NCBI GenBank assembly: GCA_963730535.1
Contig: CAVSRU010000005.1
Location: forward strand, 248,001-312,000
From: DASSUW01 sp963730535
Lineage (GTDB): Bacteria > Actinomycetota > Thermoleophilia > Solirubrobacterales > Solirubrobacteraceae
Reading direction: 5' to 3'
Length of the DNA: 64,000 nucleotides
Shown: positions 1-8,076 of the stretch, piece after piece
Layout of the letters: each line of letters begins with the position of its first letter
How positions within the stretch are numbered: the stretch's first letter is position 1
Position numbers and translations under genes: made by a program
Notes under the pieces: generated by a model
What the model was told of the DNA's origin: nothing
Databases searched by the model: none
The model's input: the letters and a program-made list of their open reading frames with translations, nothing else

Positions 1-577
1 GCTCGCGGTTGATCGGGTCGATCGCTCCGAACGGCTCGTCCATCAGCATCAGCGGCGGGTCGGCGGCGAGGGCGCGGGCGACGCCGACGCGCTGGCGCTG
101 GCCGCCCGAGAGCTGGGCCGGATAGCGGCCGCTCATCTCGCGCGGCAGGCCGATCAGGTCGAGCAGCTCCTCGACCCGCGCCGCCGTGCGCCTGCGGTCC
201 CAGCCCAGCAGCCGGGGGACGGTGGCGATGTTCTCGCCGATCGAGCGGTGCGGGAAGAGGCCGATCTGCTGGATCACGTAGCCGATGTCGCGCCGCAGCT
301 CGACCTCGTCGCGCTCCCGCACGCTGCGGCCGCCGACGAGGATGTCGCCGTCTGTGATGTCGATCATGCGGTTGACCATGCGCATGGCGGTGGTCTTGCC
401 GCAGCCGGAGGGCCCGACGAGCACGCAGATCTCGCCGGCCGGGACCTCGAGCGTGAGGTGGTCGACCGCCAGCCCGTCGGATCCCGGGTAGCGCTTGGTG
501 GCAGCGCGGAACTCCAGCGAAGCTGCCTGACGGGACGCGGACGGCCCCTCGGACTGGGCGGTGTTGGCTGTCGTCAC
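1..577 (-). CDS. opuCA: Osmoprotectant (betaine/choline-type) ABC transporter ATPase, partial at window edge
   Basis: ATP-hydrolysing subunit of a quaternary-amine importer of the OpuCA/ProV type; it acts at the inner face of the membrane. About 192 N-terminal residues are visible. Walker A GPSGCGKT is at residues 55-62, followed by the OpuCA-typical IGYVIQQIGLFPH segment, the signature LSGGQRQR and Walker B with MDEP. The remainder, including any CBS domains, lies beyond base 1. The GTG at 577 is preferred because an AG-rich ribosome site (CCTCT on the plus strand) lies just upstream. Subfamily assignment rests on the Q-loop segment; the substrate is not shown by the sequence. Confidence 0.85.
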   Translation of the reverse strand, partial: MTTANTAQSEGPSASRQAASLEFRAATKRYPGSDGLAVDHLTLEVPAGEICVLVGPSGCGKTTAMRMVNRMIDITDGDILVGGRSVRERDEVELRRDIGYVIQQIGLFPHRSIGENIATVPRLLGWDRRRTAARVEELLDLIGLPREMSGRYPAQLSGGQRQRVGVARALAADPPLMLMDEPFGAIDPINRE

Positions 578-634
578 AGAGGAGACCCGATGCGTCAGGT
601 CGCAGGCAAGCCTACCCTCTCGCCGCGAGCCGAC

Positions 635-1369
635 TCAGATTCCGGCGGCTCGGCGCGCTGCCGCGTGCGCCGCGGACTCGAGCGCGTCGTCGAGCGGCGC
701 CAGCTCGGACGGCTCTACGGCGAGCGCCATGGCGGTCAGCCAGTCGGCGAAGTGGGCGTTCTTGGGAAGCAACGGACCGTGGAGATAGGTGCCGACCACG
801 GTGCCGCGCGGACCGCCTCGCACCCCCTCGTAGCCGGACCGCCCGTCGTTGCCGTGCCCGCGCAGCACCCGGCCGAGCGGCTGCGCGCCGGGGCCGAGCC
901 GCGTGCGCCCGCCGTGGTTCTCGAAGCCGGCCAGCACCTGGCCGTCGTCAAGCTCGATCGCCACGTTGCCGATCAGCCGCGGACCGTCCTCGCGCACGGT
1001 CTCGAGGTCGACGAGCCCGACGCCCGGGAGGCGCTCGCCGCCCATGACGTAGCCGTGCCCGAGCAGCTGGTAGCCGCCGCAGACCGCGAACACGACCGCT
1101 CCGCGCTCGGCGGCCGCGTGCAGGGCGTCGCGCTTGGTCTCGACCATGTCGCGCGCGCAGAGCGCCTGGTCGCGGTCCTGGCCGCCGCCGATGTAGAGCA
1201 GGTCGTGGGCGTCGGGATCGAGCGCCTCGCCGAGGCCGATGCCGCGCAGCTCGAAGCCGAGGCCGCGCCACGCGCAGCGCCGCTCGAGCAGCAGCAGGTT
1301 CCCGCGGTCGGCGTAGATGTTGAGCAGGTCGGGGTACAGCGCGCCGACGCGCAGCGTCCGCTCAGCCAC
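635..1369 (-). CDS. gatD: Lipid II isoglutaminyl synthase, glutamine amidotransferase subunit GatD
   Basis: Supplies ammonia from glutamine to MurT, which amidates the D-glutamate of lipid II in the cytoplasm. The 244-residue protein is a CobQ-like class I amidotransferase. The nucleophile is Cys97 in AVCGGYQLLG, GFENHGGRT follows, and the partner His is near residue 197 in TYLHGP. The GTG start overlaps the stop of the upstream methyltransferase gene by 8 bases, so it is the third gene of a murT / methyltransferase / gatD operon. Its length is normal for GatD. The assignment is firm because of the linked MurT. Confidence 0.92.
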   Translation of the reverse strand: MAERTLRVGALYPDLLNIYADRGNLLLLERRCAWRGLGFELRGIGLGEALDPDAHDLLYIGGGQDRDQALCARDMVETKRDALHAAAERGAVVFAVCGGYQLLGHGYVMGGERLPGVGLVDLETVREDGPRLIGNVAIELDDGQVLAGFENHGGRTRLGPGAQPLGRVLRGHGNDGRSGYEGVRGGPRGTVVGTYLHGPLLPKNAHFADWLTAMALAVEPSELAPLDDALESAAHAAARRAAGI

Positions 1370-2081
1370 GCAGGATCACCACCTCCGAGCCGACGTGGTC
1401 GTCGGTCGGCTCGATCTGGCGGGTCGGCTCCGGGCGCAGGCCGGCGGCGGCGCCCTCGGCGATCAGGCTGTCGGCCGTGAGCCGCGCGAGCACGATCACG
1501 TCCTCCTCGCTGGTGCGCTCCCCGCCGGGCGCGATCGTGTGCCTCAGGCGCTCGATCCGCGTGCCCTCCGGCCGCTCGCGGACCGCCGTCGGCTGGGAGA
1601 CGTACCGCCAGCCGTCGCGCTCGGCCACGTCGGGGAGCGGCATCAGCGTGCCGTCCTCGAAGCTCTCGAGCTCCTCGGCGATGGCCAGCGCCACGAGCCC
1701 ACCCGGCGTGACCGCGCGCCGGGCCGACGCGAAGAAGCCGCCGCGCGCGGCGGCCCCGGGCAGCAGCTGGATCGTCTGCATCGGCACCGCCACGAGCGCG
1801 AAGGCGCGCTCGCCGGCGTCGAAGCCGGCGGCGTCGGCGACCATGGTGCGGACGCGGAGCCCGGCGGCGGCGGCCCGCTCCCGCAGCACGCCCAGCAGCT
1901 CGGCGTCGCGGTCGAGCGCGGTGACGTCGTGCCCGGCGGCGGCCAGGCGCAGCGCGACGCGCCCGGTCCCGGCGCCGACGTCGAGCACCGAACCGTCCGC
2001 CTCGCGGGCCAGCTCGGCCCACAGCGGCAGGTCGGCGGCGTAGCGGCCGCACTCCACGTCGTGCCACACGGCGGCCGTCAC
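1362..2081 (-). CDS. Class I SAM-dependent methyltransferase, embedded between murT and gatD
   Basis: A 239-residue Rossmann-fold methyltransferase. Motif I VLDVGAGTGRVALRLA is near residues 32-47, followed by an acidic residue in TALDRD and a post-I VADAAGFD segment. The substrate cannot be read from sequence. The GTG start overlaps the murT stop (GTGA) and the gene overlaps gatD, so it is translationally coupled to both. murT and gatD are usually directly adjacent, so this insertion suggests either a peptidoglycan-related role or a neutral passenger. No membrane segment or signal peptide is seen. Confidence 0.8.
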   Translation of the reverse strand: MTAAVWHDVECGRYAADLPLWAELAREADGSVLDVGAGTGRVALRLAAAGHDVTALDRDAELLGVLRERAAAAGLRVRTMVADAAGFDAGERAFALVAVPMQTIQLLPGAAARGGFFASARRAVTPGGLVALAIAEELESFEDGTLMPLPDVAERDGWRYVSQPTAVRERPEGTRIERLRHTIAPGGERTSEEDVIVLARLTADSLIAEGAAAGLRPEPTRQIEPTDDHVGSEVVILRG

Positions 2082-3418
2082 CGCCAGTACTCCTCGGCCT
2101 GCCCGCGGCGGGCGAGCAGCTCGCGCAGCTCGAGCAGCGCCGTGTAGGTGGGCAGCGCGTAGAGCGGGCCGTCGCCGCTCGCCAGCGCGCGGTCGAGCCC
2201 GCGCTCGACGTCGTCGACGACCTCGAGCCGGTCCGTCGGGACGCCCGCGTACTTGAGCCGCAGCGCCAGCTCGGCCGCCCGCGTGCCCGAGCAGGTGAGC
2301 CGTCGCACGTGGGGGGCGACGAGCTCCCAGTCGGCGTCCCAGACCCAGGACACGTCGCGGCCATCGGCGGTTCGGTCGTTGAGGATCCCGAACAGGTCGA
2401 GCTGCGCGCCTTCCAGGGCGAGCGTGCGCAGGACCTCGTTGGCGCCGGCCGGGTTCTTGACCAGCAGGATCGAGGTCGGGCGCCCGAGGTCGAGCGTCTC
2501 CGCGCGGCCGAAGGCCGGCTCGACGGCCGCCAGGCCGGCGACCACGTCGTCGAGACTCACGCCCAGGTGCAGGCAGAGGGCGGCCGCCCCGAGCGCGTTG
2601 TAGACGTTGTAGAGCCCGGGCAGGGGGAGCTCGATCCGCCGCTCACCGTCGCCGGTGCGCAGCGTGAACGCGGCCGAGCGGATGCCGCGCAGCTCGACCG
2701 CGGTGGCGGCGATCGCCGGCTCGGGGCGGCGCGCGCCGCAGTTCGGGCAGGCGTAGTGGCCGAGGTGGGCGAGGTAGGCCGCCTCGTACACGTACGCGTG
2801 GCCGCAGCGCCGGCAGTGCTTGGAGTCCGAAGCGTGCTGCATCTCCGGCAGCGCCAGGCCGTCGTCGTCGACGCCGTAGTACAGCGCCTCGCGGCGGCGC
2901 CCGAGGTCGGCGACGAGCGGGTCGTCGGCGTTGAGCACGAGGCCGGTGGCGGCGGGCAGGCCGTCGGCGATCTCCGCCCAGCGGTCGGCGATGATCTCGA
3001 GCTCGCCGTAGCGGTCGAGCTGGTCGCGGAACAGGTTGCCGAGCAGCACCGCGCGCGGCGCGAGGTCGCGTGCCACGGGGCCGAGCCAGAACTCGTCGAC
3101 CTCGAACAGCCCCATGTCGCCGCGCCCGGCGGCCAGCGCGGCGGCCACGCCGCCCGCCATGTTGGCTCCGGCGCGGTTGTGGACGAGCCGCGTGCCGGTG
3201 CGGCCGAGGATCGCGGCCACCATGGCCGCCGTGGTCGTCTTGCCGTTCGTGGCCGAGATCACGACGCTGCCGCGCGGCAGCCGTGCCGCGAGGCGCGAGA
3301 TCGCCCGCGGCTCGGCGCGCATCAGCACCTTCCCCGGCAGCGACGTGCCGCCCCGCCCTGCCACGCGCGTGGCGGCGGCCGCGGCGCGGGCCGCGAGCAG
3401 GCCGGCCTGGAGCCTCAT
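2078..3418 (-). CDS. murT: Lipid II isoglutaminyl synthase, Mur ligase-like subunit MurT
   Basis: ATP-dependent amidation of the lipid II stem-peptide glutamate, acting with GatD. The 446-residue protein has the Mur ligase P-loop SATNGKTTT (about 55-63), the NRAGAN segment, and a MurT-type zinc ribbon with Cys202, Cys205, Cys224 and Cys227. The C-terminal DUF1727-like domain contains LVKNPAGANEVLR and a conserved WVWDAD region. The frame is open to an upstream GTG at 3463, but the conserved N-terminus begins at MRLQAG, so the ATG at 3418 is preferred. The longer form would run through an inverted repeat. First gene of a three-gene operon. Confidence 0.92.
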   Translation of the reverse strand: MRLQAGLLAARAAAAATRVAGRGGTSLPGKVLMRAEPRAISRLAARLPRGSVVISATNGKTTTAAMVAAILGRTGTRLVHNRAGANMAGGVAAALAAGRGDMGLFEVDEFWLGPVARDLAPRAVLLGNLFRDQLDRYGELEIIADRWAEIADGLPAATGLVLNADDPLVADLGRRREALYYGVDDDGLALPEMQHASDSKHCRRCGHAYVYEAAYLAHLGHYACPNCGARRPEPAIAATAVELRGIRSAAFTLRTGDGERRIELPLPGLYNVYNALGAAALCLHLGVSLDDVVAGLAAVEPAFGRAETLDLGRPTSILLVKNPAGANEVLRTLALEGAQLDLFGILNDRTADGRDVSWVWDADWELVAPHVRRLTCSGTRAAELALRLKYAGVPTDRLEVVDDVERGLDRALASGDGPLYALPTYTALLELRELLARRGQAEEYWR

Positions 3419-3429
3419 GCGATCCGATT

Positions 3430-3478
3430 GCGGGTGATCACGTTCCCCGGCGCTTGATATCACGGCGCGATCACCCGC
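3430..3478. terminator. Inverted repeat between lipid kinase and murT genes
   Basis: Ten-base perfect inverted repeat: GCGGGTGATC at 3430-3439 and GATCACCCGC at 3469-3478, with a 29-base loop. It includes the stop codon of the upstream lipid kinase gene and lies just before the murT start. It could be a weak terminator or attenuator for the minus strand, or an operator. No T-tract follows, so a classical terminator is not proven. Confidence 0.4.
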
Positions 3479-4334
3479 AACGCCCGGGCACGATCCGGAC
3501 CGTGGCCGGGAGGTCGGCGATCGGGTCGCCGTCCGCGTAGGCGGTGAACGGGCGGTCGGCGCGGAAGACGACCTCGCGGCCGCGGTGGATCTCGAACCCG
3601 GGCTCGTCGACGTGGGCGCCGCTGAACACCTTGGTGAGGCCGCGCAGGTAGTCCCACTTCGCCTTGTCGAGCGTGAAGGCGACGTCGAGCAGGCCGTCGT
3701 CGATCTCGGCGTCCGGGACCAGCCACATGCCGCCCCCGAAGACGCCGGAGTTGGCCACCGCCACCGCGTAGCCGCGGAACGCGTGGTGCGCGCCGTCGAT
3801 CTCGACCTCCCACTGTGCCGGCCGCCAGCGCCGCAGCGCGACGAGCACGCCGTAGAGGTACACGAGCGGCCCGAGCCGCTTCAGCCGCGTGCCGTTGGCC
3901 ACCACCTGCACGTCCGAGTCCAGGCCGGCGCTGAGGATGCCGACGTAGGTCGACCCGCCGGCGTCGGCGACGTCGATCCGGCGCTCCCGGCCGGCCGCGA
4001 GGATGTCGGTGGCCGCGACCGGGTCGCTGCCGATCCCGAGCTTGCGCGCCAGGTCGTTACCGCGCCCGCCGGGGAGCACCGCCATCACCCCGTCGCTCTC
4101 CCGCAGCTCGCCGGCGACCGCGCCGGCCAGCCCGTCGCCGCCCATCGCGGCCGCCACCTCGCCGCCGTCGCGGGCGGCACGCGCCAGCTCGCGCGCGTGC
4201 TCGATCGACGTCGTGCGATCGACGCGGAAGGCGATGCCGTGGGAGCGCAGCGCGGCCTCCACGCCGGGCAGCAGCCGGGCGGCGCGGCCGGCGCCCGCGG
4301 AGGGGTTCACGATCAGGCGCACGGGGCGATCCAT
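3471..4334 (-). CDS. Diacylglycerol kinase catalytic-domain lipid kinase (YegS/BmrU family)
   Basis: Likely phosphorylates diacylglycerol or a related lipid at the inner membrane face. The 287-residue protein begins with VNPSAGAG, then carries the ATP-site motif AAMGGDGLAGAVAGEL and the PGGRGNDLARKLG segment typical of DAGK catalytic domains. The C-terminal half is the beta-sandwich of the YegS family. Length is normal. It reads toward murT and is separated from it only by an inverted repeat. The exact lipid substrate is unknown. Confidence 0.88.
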   Translation of the reverse strand: MDRPVRLIVNPSAGAGRAARLLPGVEAALRSHGIAFRVDRTTSIEHARELARAARDGGEVAAAMGGDGLAGAVAGELRESDGVMAVLPGGRGNDLARKLGIGSDPVAATDILAAGRERRIDVADAGGSTYVGILSAGLDSDVQVVANGTRLKRLGPLVYLYGVLVALRRWRPAQWEVEIDGAHHAFRGYAVAVANSGVFGGGMWLVPDAEIDDGLLDVAFTLDKAKWDYLRGLTKVFSGAHVDEPGFEIHRGREVVFRADRPFTAYADGDPIADLPATVRIVPGRCG

Positions 4335-4375
4335 CGCGCGGGGAGGCTAGTAGGGCGCCTCTATCATCGCCGCGC

Positions 4376-5041
4376 ATGGTCAGGTTCGCCGTTCTCCTGC
4401 TCATGTGCGCCCTGCTCGTCGCGGCATGCGGCGACGACGACTCGTCGGACGCCTCGGAGTCCTCGAGCGCCCCGGCGGCGGCGAGCGCGTGCGAGGCCGC
4501 CGAATTGCCCGAGCCCAAGGGGGAGGGCGACCTCGCGAAGCCGCAGGGCCGGCTCGACCGCTCCAAGACCTACGTCGCCACGGTGTCGACCAACTGCGGC
4601 GACTTCGCGATCACGCTCGACGCCAAGCAGGCGCCGCGCACCGGCGGCTCGTTCAAGGCGCTGGCCGACGACGGCTTCTACGACGGCCTCACGTTCCACC
4701 GCATCGTGGCCGGCTTCGTGATCCAGGCGGGCGACCCCAAGGGCGACGGCACGGGCGGCCCCGGCTACTCGGTGGTCGAGGCGCCGCCGCAGGGCCTGAG
4801 CTACACCAAGGGTGTCGTGGCGATGGCCAAGACGGACGCCGAGGCCGCGGGGACCTCCGGCAGCCAGTTCTTCGTGGTCACCGCCGAGGACGCGCAGCTC
4901 CCGCCGCAGTACGCGCTGCTCGGCAAGGTGACGAAGGGGCAGGAGGTCGTCGACAAGATCGGCGTGGTGGAGACCGACCCGGCGACCGACGCGCCGGTCG
5001 AGCCGGTCGTCATCTCCTCGATCGAGGTCACCGCACGGTAG
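4376..5041 (+). CDS. Exported cyclophilin-type peptidyl-prolyl isomerase, lipoprotein
   Basis: Catalyses cis-trans isomerisation of proline bonds in exported proteins. The signal sequence carries a lipobox LVAAC with Cys18 as the predicted lipidated residue, followed by an acidic, Ser-rich linker. The cyclophilin domain (about residues 60-218) shows FKALADDGFYDGLTFHRI, GFVIQAGDPKGDGTGGPGY and SQFFVVT, all conserved active-site segments. It overlaps the convergent ogt gene by 14 bases. 221 residues is usual for actinobacterial lipoprotein cyclophilins. Confidence 0.93.
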   Translation: MVRFAVLLLMCALLVAACGDDDSSDASESSSAPAAASACEAAELPEPKGEGDLAKPQGRLDRSKTYVATVSTNCGDFAITLDAKQAPRTGGSFKALADDGFYDGLTFHRIVAGFVIQAGDPKGDGTGGPGYSVVEAPPQGLSYTKGVVAMAKTDAEAAGTSGSQFFVVTAEDAQLPPQYALLGKVTKGQEVVDKIGVVETDPATDAPVEPVVISSIEVTAR

Positions 5042-5609
5042 TCGGCGCGCCCTCGAGCGTGAGCAGCGCCAGCTTGCGCTCCGGGCCGCCGCCGTAGCCG
5101 CCGAGGCCTCCGCCGCCGGGCAGCACCCGGTGGCACGGGACGAGGATCGGGATCGGGTTGCGGGCGCACGCGGTCGCCGCCGCGCGGTAGGCGCGCGGGT
5201 TGCCGGCGGCCTGGGCGAGCGCTCCGTAGGTCACGACCTTGCCGCGCGCGACCTCGTCATGCAGCGTCTCGAGCACGGTGCGGCGGAACGGCGCCGCCAC
5301 GAGCGAGAGGTCGACCGGCAGCCCGTGCGGGTCGCCCTCGCCGGCGAAGTAGGCGTCGAACGCGTCGCGGGTGCTGCCGAGCTCGCGGTCCGAGCCGACG
5401 ATGCGCGGTCCGAAGCGCGCGGCCACCTCCGCCAGCACGCCGTCCTCGGGCTCCTCCTCGAAGCTCACGCGGACGACGCCGCGCTCGCCCTGGACGACGA
5501 GCAGGCGCCCGATCGGCGTCTTGAGGCGGGTGAAGATGGCGTCGGCGAGCCCCTCGCGCACCGCGGCGGCGGCGACGGACTCGAGCAGGGCATCAGGGAG
5601 CGGGGTCAT
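5028..5609 (-). CDS. ogt: Methylated-DNA--protein-cysteine methyltransferase (Ogt)
   Basis: Suicide repair protein that moves alkyl groups from O6-alkylguanine to its own cysteine. The active site is Cys159 in IPILVPCHRVL, followed by GLGGYGGG and a basic ERK segment. The 193-residue length matches Ogt/AGT with its N-terminal ribonuclease-like domain. The ATG start overlaps the stop of the upstream sigma factor gene (ATGA), so the two are cotranscribed. This hints that the sigma factor and repair gene respond to the same stress; that link is inference. Confidence 0.93.
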   Translation of the reverse strand: MTPLPDALLESVAAAAVREGLADAIFTRLKTPIGRLLVVQGERGVVRVSFEEEPEDGVLAEVAARFGPRIVGSDRELGSTRDAFDAYFAGEGDPHGLPVDLSLVAAPFRRTVLETLHDEVARGKVVTYGALAQAAGNPRAYRAAATACARNPIPILVPCHRVLPGGGGLGGYGGGPERKLALLTLEGAPTTVR

Positions 5610-6082
5610 GCGGCGAGCCTCTCTCGGAGGGTGCGGACGGCGGTCGACACGCGCTGGCGCGCGGCGACGGCTGAGATCCCGAGGCGGTCGGCGATGCCCT
5701 CGTAGTCGAGGTCGTCGACGAACCGCAACCGCAGCGCGGTGCGCGCGCCGTCGGGGAGGGGAGCGATGAGGGCCTCGAACGCGCCCTCGTCGTAGTGGTC
5801 GTGCGTGGCGACGGCCGGCACGTCGTCGGTCGGCAGCTCACGCCGCCGCGCCCGGTGGGCGTCGATCGCGGCGGTCGTGGTCACGCGGTACAGCCACGCG
5901 CGCAGGTGATCGGCGTGGGTGAGCTTCGGGTACGAGCGGAGCGCGCGAAGCAGCGCGTCCTGCACGACGTCCTCGGCGTGCTGGTCACCGGCCACGCGCC
6001 GGGCATGGGCGAGCAGCTCGTCGCCATGGGCCTCGACGAGGGTCCAGAAGGGGGGGAGCTGCACAGGGGTTGAACGCGTCAC
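5606..6082 (-). CDS. ECF-type RNA polymerase sigma factor
   Basis: A 158-residue sigma-70 family protein with only regions 2 and 4, as in extracytoplasmic-function factors. Region 2 spans about residues 15-80, with HAEDVVQDALLRALRSY and LRAWLYRVTT. Region 4 spans about 105-155, with LPDGARTALRLRFVDDLDYEGIADRLG followed by the recognition helix. The GTG at 6082 gives a full region 2. No anti-sigma gene is adjacent; the next gene in the operon is ogt. A 214-base inverted-repeat element fills the upstream gap, so the promoter must lie in or beyond that element. Confidence 0.9.
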   Translation of the reverse strand: MTRSTPVQLPPFWTLVEAHGDELLAHARRVAGDQHAEDVVQDALLRALRSYPKLTHADHLRAWLYRVTTTAAIDAHRARRRELPTDDVPAVATHDHYDEGAFEALIAPLPDGARTALRLRFVDDLDYEGIADRLGISAVAARQRVSTAVRTLRERLAA

Positions 6083-6097
6083 GTGGCCGTTCTGTGA

Positions 6098-6311
6098 GCG
6101 AACGTCAACTGCGCTGGGTAGGGAGGGTGAGGGATCAAGCCGGGGTTTCGTGTCAATCCGTGAATCCCGCGGCGCCCAAATCCACGTTAGTGCGCTAGAC
6201 GGGCATCAAAGTGTCAATGGACGTGGCGGCACGCGCCGAGATCCACGTAATCCCGCCTTGGCGCGGCGGTCGGCTCCCTCGCCTCCCTACCCAGCCGCCG
6301 TTGCCGTTCGC
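6098..6311. repeat. TIR-bounded intergenic element, copy A (divergent core)
   Basis: The left end at 6098-6127 and right end at 6280-6311 are inverted copies sharing CTGGGTAGGGAGG and a GAACGTCAACTG-like outer part. These ends match copies at 22001-22210 and 57246-57457. The core differs: it lacks the twin 51-base hairpins and instead has two imperfect direct repeats beginning GTGTCAAT (about 6151 and 6212) and ending ATCCACGT. It fills the gap between the stop of the 6311-6949 gene and the start of the sigma factor gene. Confidence 0.85.
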
Positions 6312-6949
6312 TACGAGGGGCGGCGGCCGGTCAAGGCGTCGGCGCGCTGCTCCGCCGCCCGCGCACGGGCGCGGTTCTGCCGCCGCCGGCCCACCACGGC
6401 GAGCACGCCGAGCACGACGGCGACGAGCAGGAAGCCCCAGAAGAACGAGACGCCGGTGCCGATCCCGCCGAACGGCAGCGCGATGAGCTGCACGAGCCCC
6501 CAGCCGACGGCCAGCAGCGCGACGATGATCACGATCAGGAGCAGGATCCCGCCGATGCGGCGGACGATGCTCGAGCCCGGCGGCGGGATGATGTAGCCCA
6601 TCAGCTGGAGGACGAGCAGCTGGCGCGTGGACGGCGGCGCCTGGCCGAGCTTCTCGGCGGCCACCTTGAGGTCGCCGGGCCGGCGTTCGGCGAGCGCGAG
6701 CGACGCCTCGGCCATCCGGCGCAGCTGGAGGCGCTCCTGCGGGCGGGCGGCGGCGATCGCCGCTCGGAAGTGCTCCCGCGAGCGCTTGGCGTCCATCCGC
6801 TCGGCGGCGCGGGCGCCGAGGATCGCCTGGGCCGCGGCGCGGAAGCGGGTCTCGGCCTCGAGCTCCTCGTCCGACCGGCCCTCGAGCTTCTGCATCGCGG
6901 CCAGCGCGCCCTTCTGCTCGACCTTGATCTGACGCGGCTTGGGAGGCAT
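6311..6949 (-). CDS. Uncharacterised protein with helical N-domain and two C-terminal membrane segments
   Basis: A 212-residue protein of unknown function. The first 130 residues are charged and helical, with Ala/Arg/Glu-rich TPR-like stretches such as AAQAILGARAAERMDAKRS. Two hydrophobic segments follow at about residues 132-165 and 168-190, then a basic tail, giving a membrane-anchored protein with a large cytosolic domain. The ATG at 6949 is the start of the Lys/Gln-rich N-terminus (PPKPRQIKVEQKG). It lies 14 bases after the enolase-like gene and is probably cotranscribed. Its stop codon touches repeat copy A. Confidence 0.75.
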   Translation of the reverse strand: MPPKPRQIKVEQKGALAAMQKLEGRSDEELEAETRFRAAAQAILGARAAERMDAKRSREHFRAAIAAARPQERLQLRRMAEASLALAERRPGDLKVAAEKLGQAPPSTRQLLVLQLMGYIIPPPGSSIVRRIGGILLLIVIIVALLAVGWGLVQLIALPFGGIGTGVSFFWGFLLVAVVLGVLAVVGRRRQNRARARAAEQRADALTGRRPS

Positions 6950-6963
6950 TCGGACTCCGGAGT

Positions 6964-8022
6964 CTACGACCGCCGGCGGAAGCCGGTGGGCTCGGGGGCG
7001 GGGTCGAGCGGGCTCTCGGGCAGCCCCGGCTCGGGATCGAGGTCGTCGTACCCGGACGGCGCGATGTCGTTCGGTGCATCGGGGTGGAAGAGGGCCGCCA
7101 GGTACTGGATCTGCCCGCGGCCGGGCCCGAGCTCGTACTGGCCGCCGCCGTAGGCGCCCATCCCGCGCTCCTCGCAGAAGTCGTAGCCCGCGAACAGCGC
7201 CTCCACGCTCCCGAACCGCGACGGCTTGAGGTTGACCGTGCGCGGGAGCACCGGCGCGTCCAGGATGTCCTGCACCGAGTGGATCGGCGCGTCCCAGGTG
7301 ATGCGGTCCTCGTACGGGGCGAGCGCCTCGCGCGCGCCGTCGCTCTCGAGGTCCGGGTCCTCGAGCCACGCCTCCGGGAACGCCTCGGCGATGCGGCGGT
7401 AGAACGCCGGGTCGGTGTCGACGTCGACCGGCGTGCCCTTGTAGGCGCCCTTGAAGTCGATCGAGTCGACCGCGCCAGTGTCGATCAGGCCATGGATGAG
7501 GACAGAGTCCCAGTCGGGCGTGCCGTCGAGCTTGAACCGCAGCCACGGGTACCGGGCCAGGCGCCGGGTCACCGGCTCCAGCGTCGGCGGGTCGCCCATG
7601 CGGGAGGAGACCACGAACGTCACCGGGCGCAGGTCGCGGCCCAGCGCGTCGGCCAGCGACCGGCCGGCCTGGCGCAGCGCGAGGTCCAGCGCCGCGCTCT
7701 CGAACCCCCAGCGGCGGTAGTTGCGCCGCACCTCGAACGACGGCGGGCCGCCCGGGAACGTGTCGAGCTCGCCGAGGTGTCGCGAGAAGGAGTCGAACGT
7801 CCACTCGCCGGCCAGGGGGAGGACCGGCCCGAGCTCCTGCTGCGCGCGCTGGTCGTCAGCCTCGTACGTGACGTCCTCGCCGAGGCCCTCCTCGCCGCCG
7901 CCTCGCAGCCGGATCACCGTCGTGACCCGCTCGAAGCCGCTCGACACGGTTCGCGTGAGCCCTTCGAGCGCGTAGTCCTCGATCTTCAGGGGCAGGTCGG
8001 CGACGCGCTCGTAGGTGCTCAT
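6964..8022 (-). CDS. Enolase-superfamily protein of unknown substrate
   Basis: A 352-residue protein resembling the muconate-lactonising / OSBS-type branch of the enolase superfamily. Candidate active-site features are Lys in RFKLDGT, an acidic residue in SIDFKGAYKG, Glu in WLEDPDLE, Asp in TWDAP and Lys in TVNLKPSRFGS, in the order expected for barrel strands 2 to 6. The C-terminal tail is Pro/Asp-rich. The ATG at 8022 gives the complete capping domain. It is divergent from the DUF2298 gene, with 54 bases between. The reaction is not predictable; actinobacterial relatives are annotated only as enolase-like. Confidence 0.75.
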   Translation of the reverse strand: MSTYERVADLPLKIEDYALEGLTRTVSSGFERVTTVIRLRGGGEEGLGEDVTYEADDQRAQQELGPVLPLAGEWTFDSFSRHLGELDTFPGGPPSFEVRRNYRRWGFESAALDLALRQAGRSLADALGRDLRPVTFVVSSRMGDPPTLEPVTRRLARYPWLRFKLDGTPDWDSVLIHGLIDTGAVDSIDFKGAYKGTPVDVDTDPAFYRRIAEAFPEAWLEDPDLESDGAREALAPYEDRITWDAPIHSVQDILDAPVLPRTVNLKPSRFGSVEALFAGYDFCEERGMGAYGGGQYELGPGRGQIQYLAALFHPDAPNDIAPSGYDDLDPEPGLPESPLDPAPEPTGFRRRS

Positions 8023-8076
8023 CGCCCGCAGCCTACGAGAATCGACCGAGGCGCCGACTAGCCTCAGGCGCCACGC

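Noticed and set aside
248..3457. Long plus-strand open frames over the murT/gatD region
   Set aside because: They are antisense shadows caused by GC-rich codon structure; their translations are Arg/Val/Glu/His-rich with no family motifs, while the minus strand has clear MurT and GatD.
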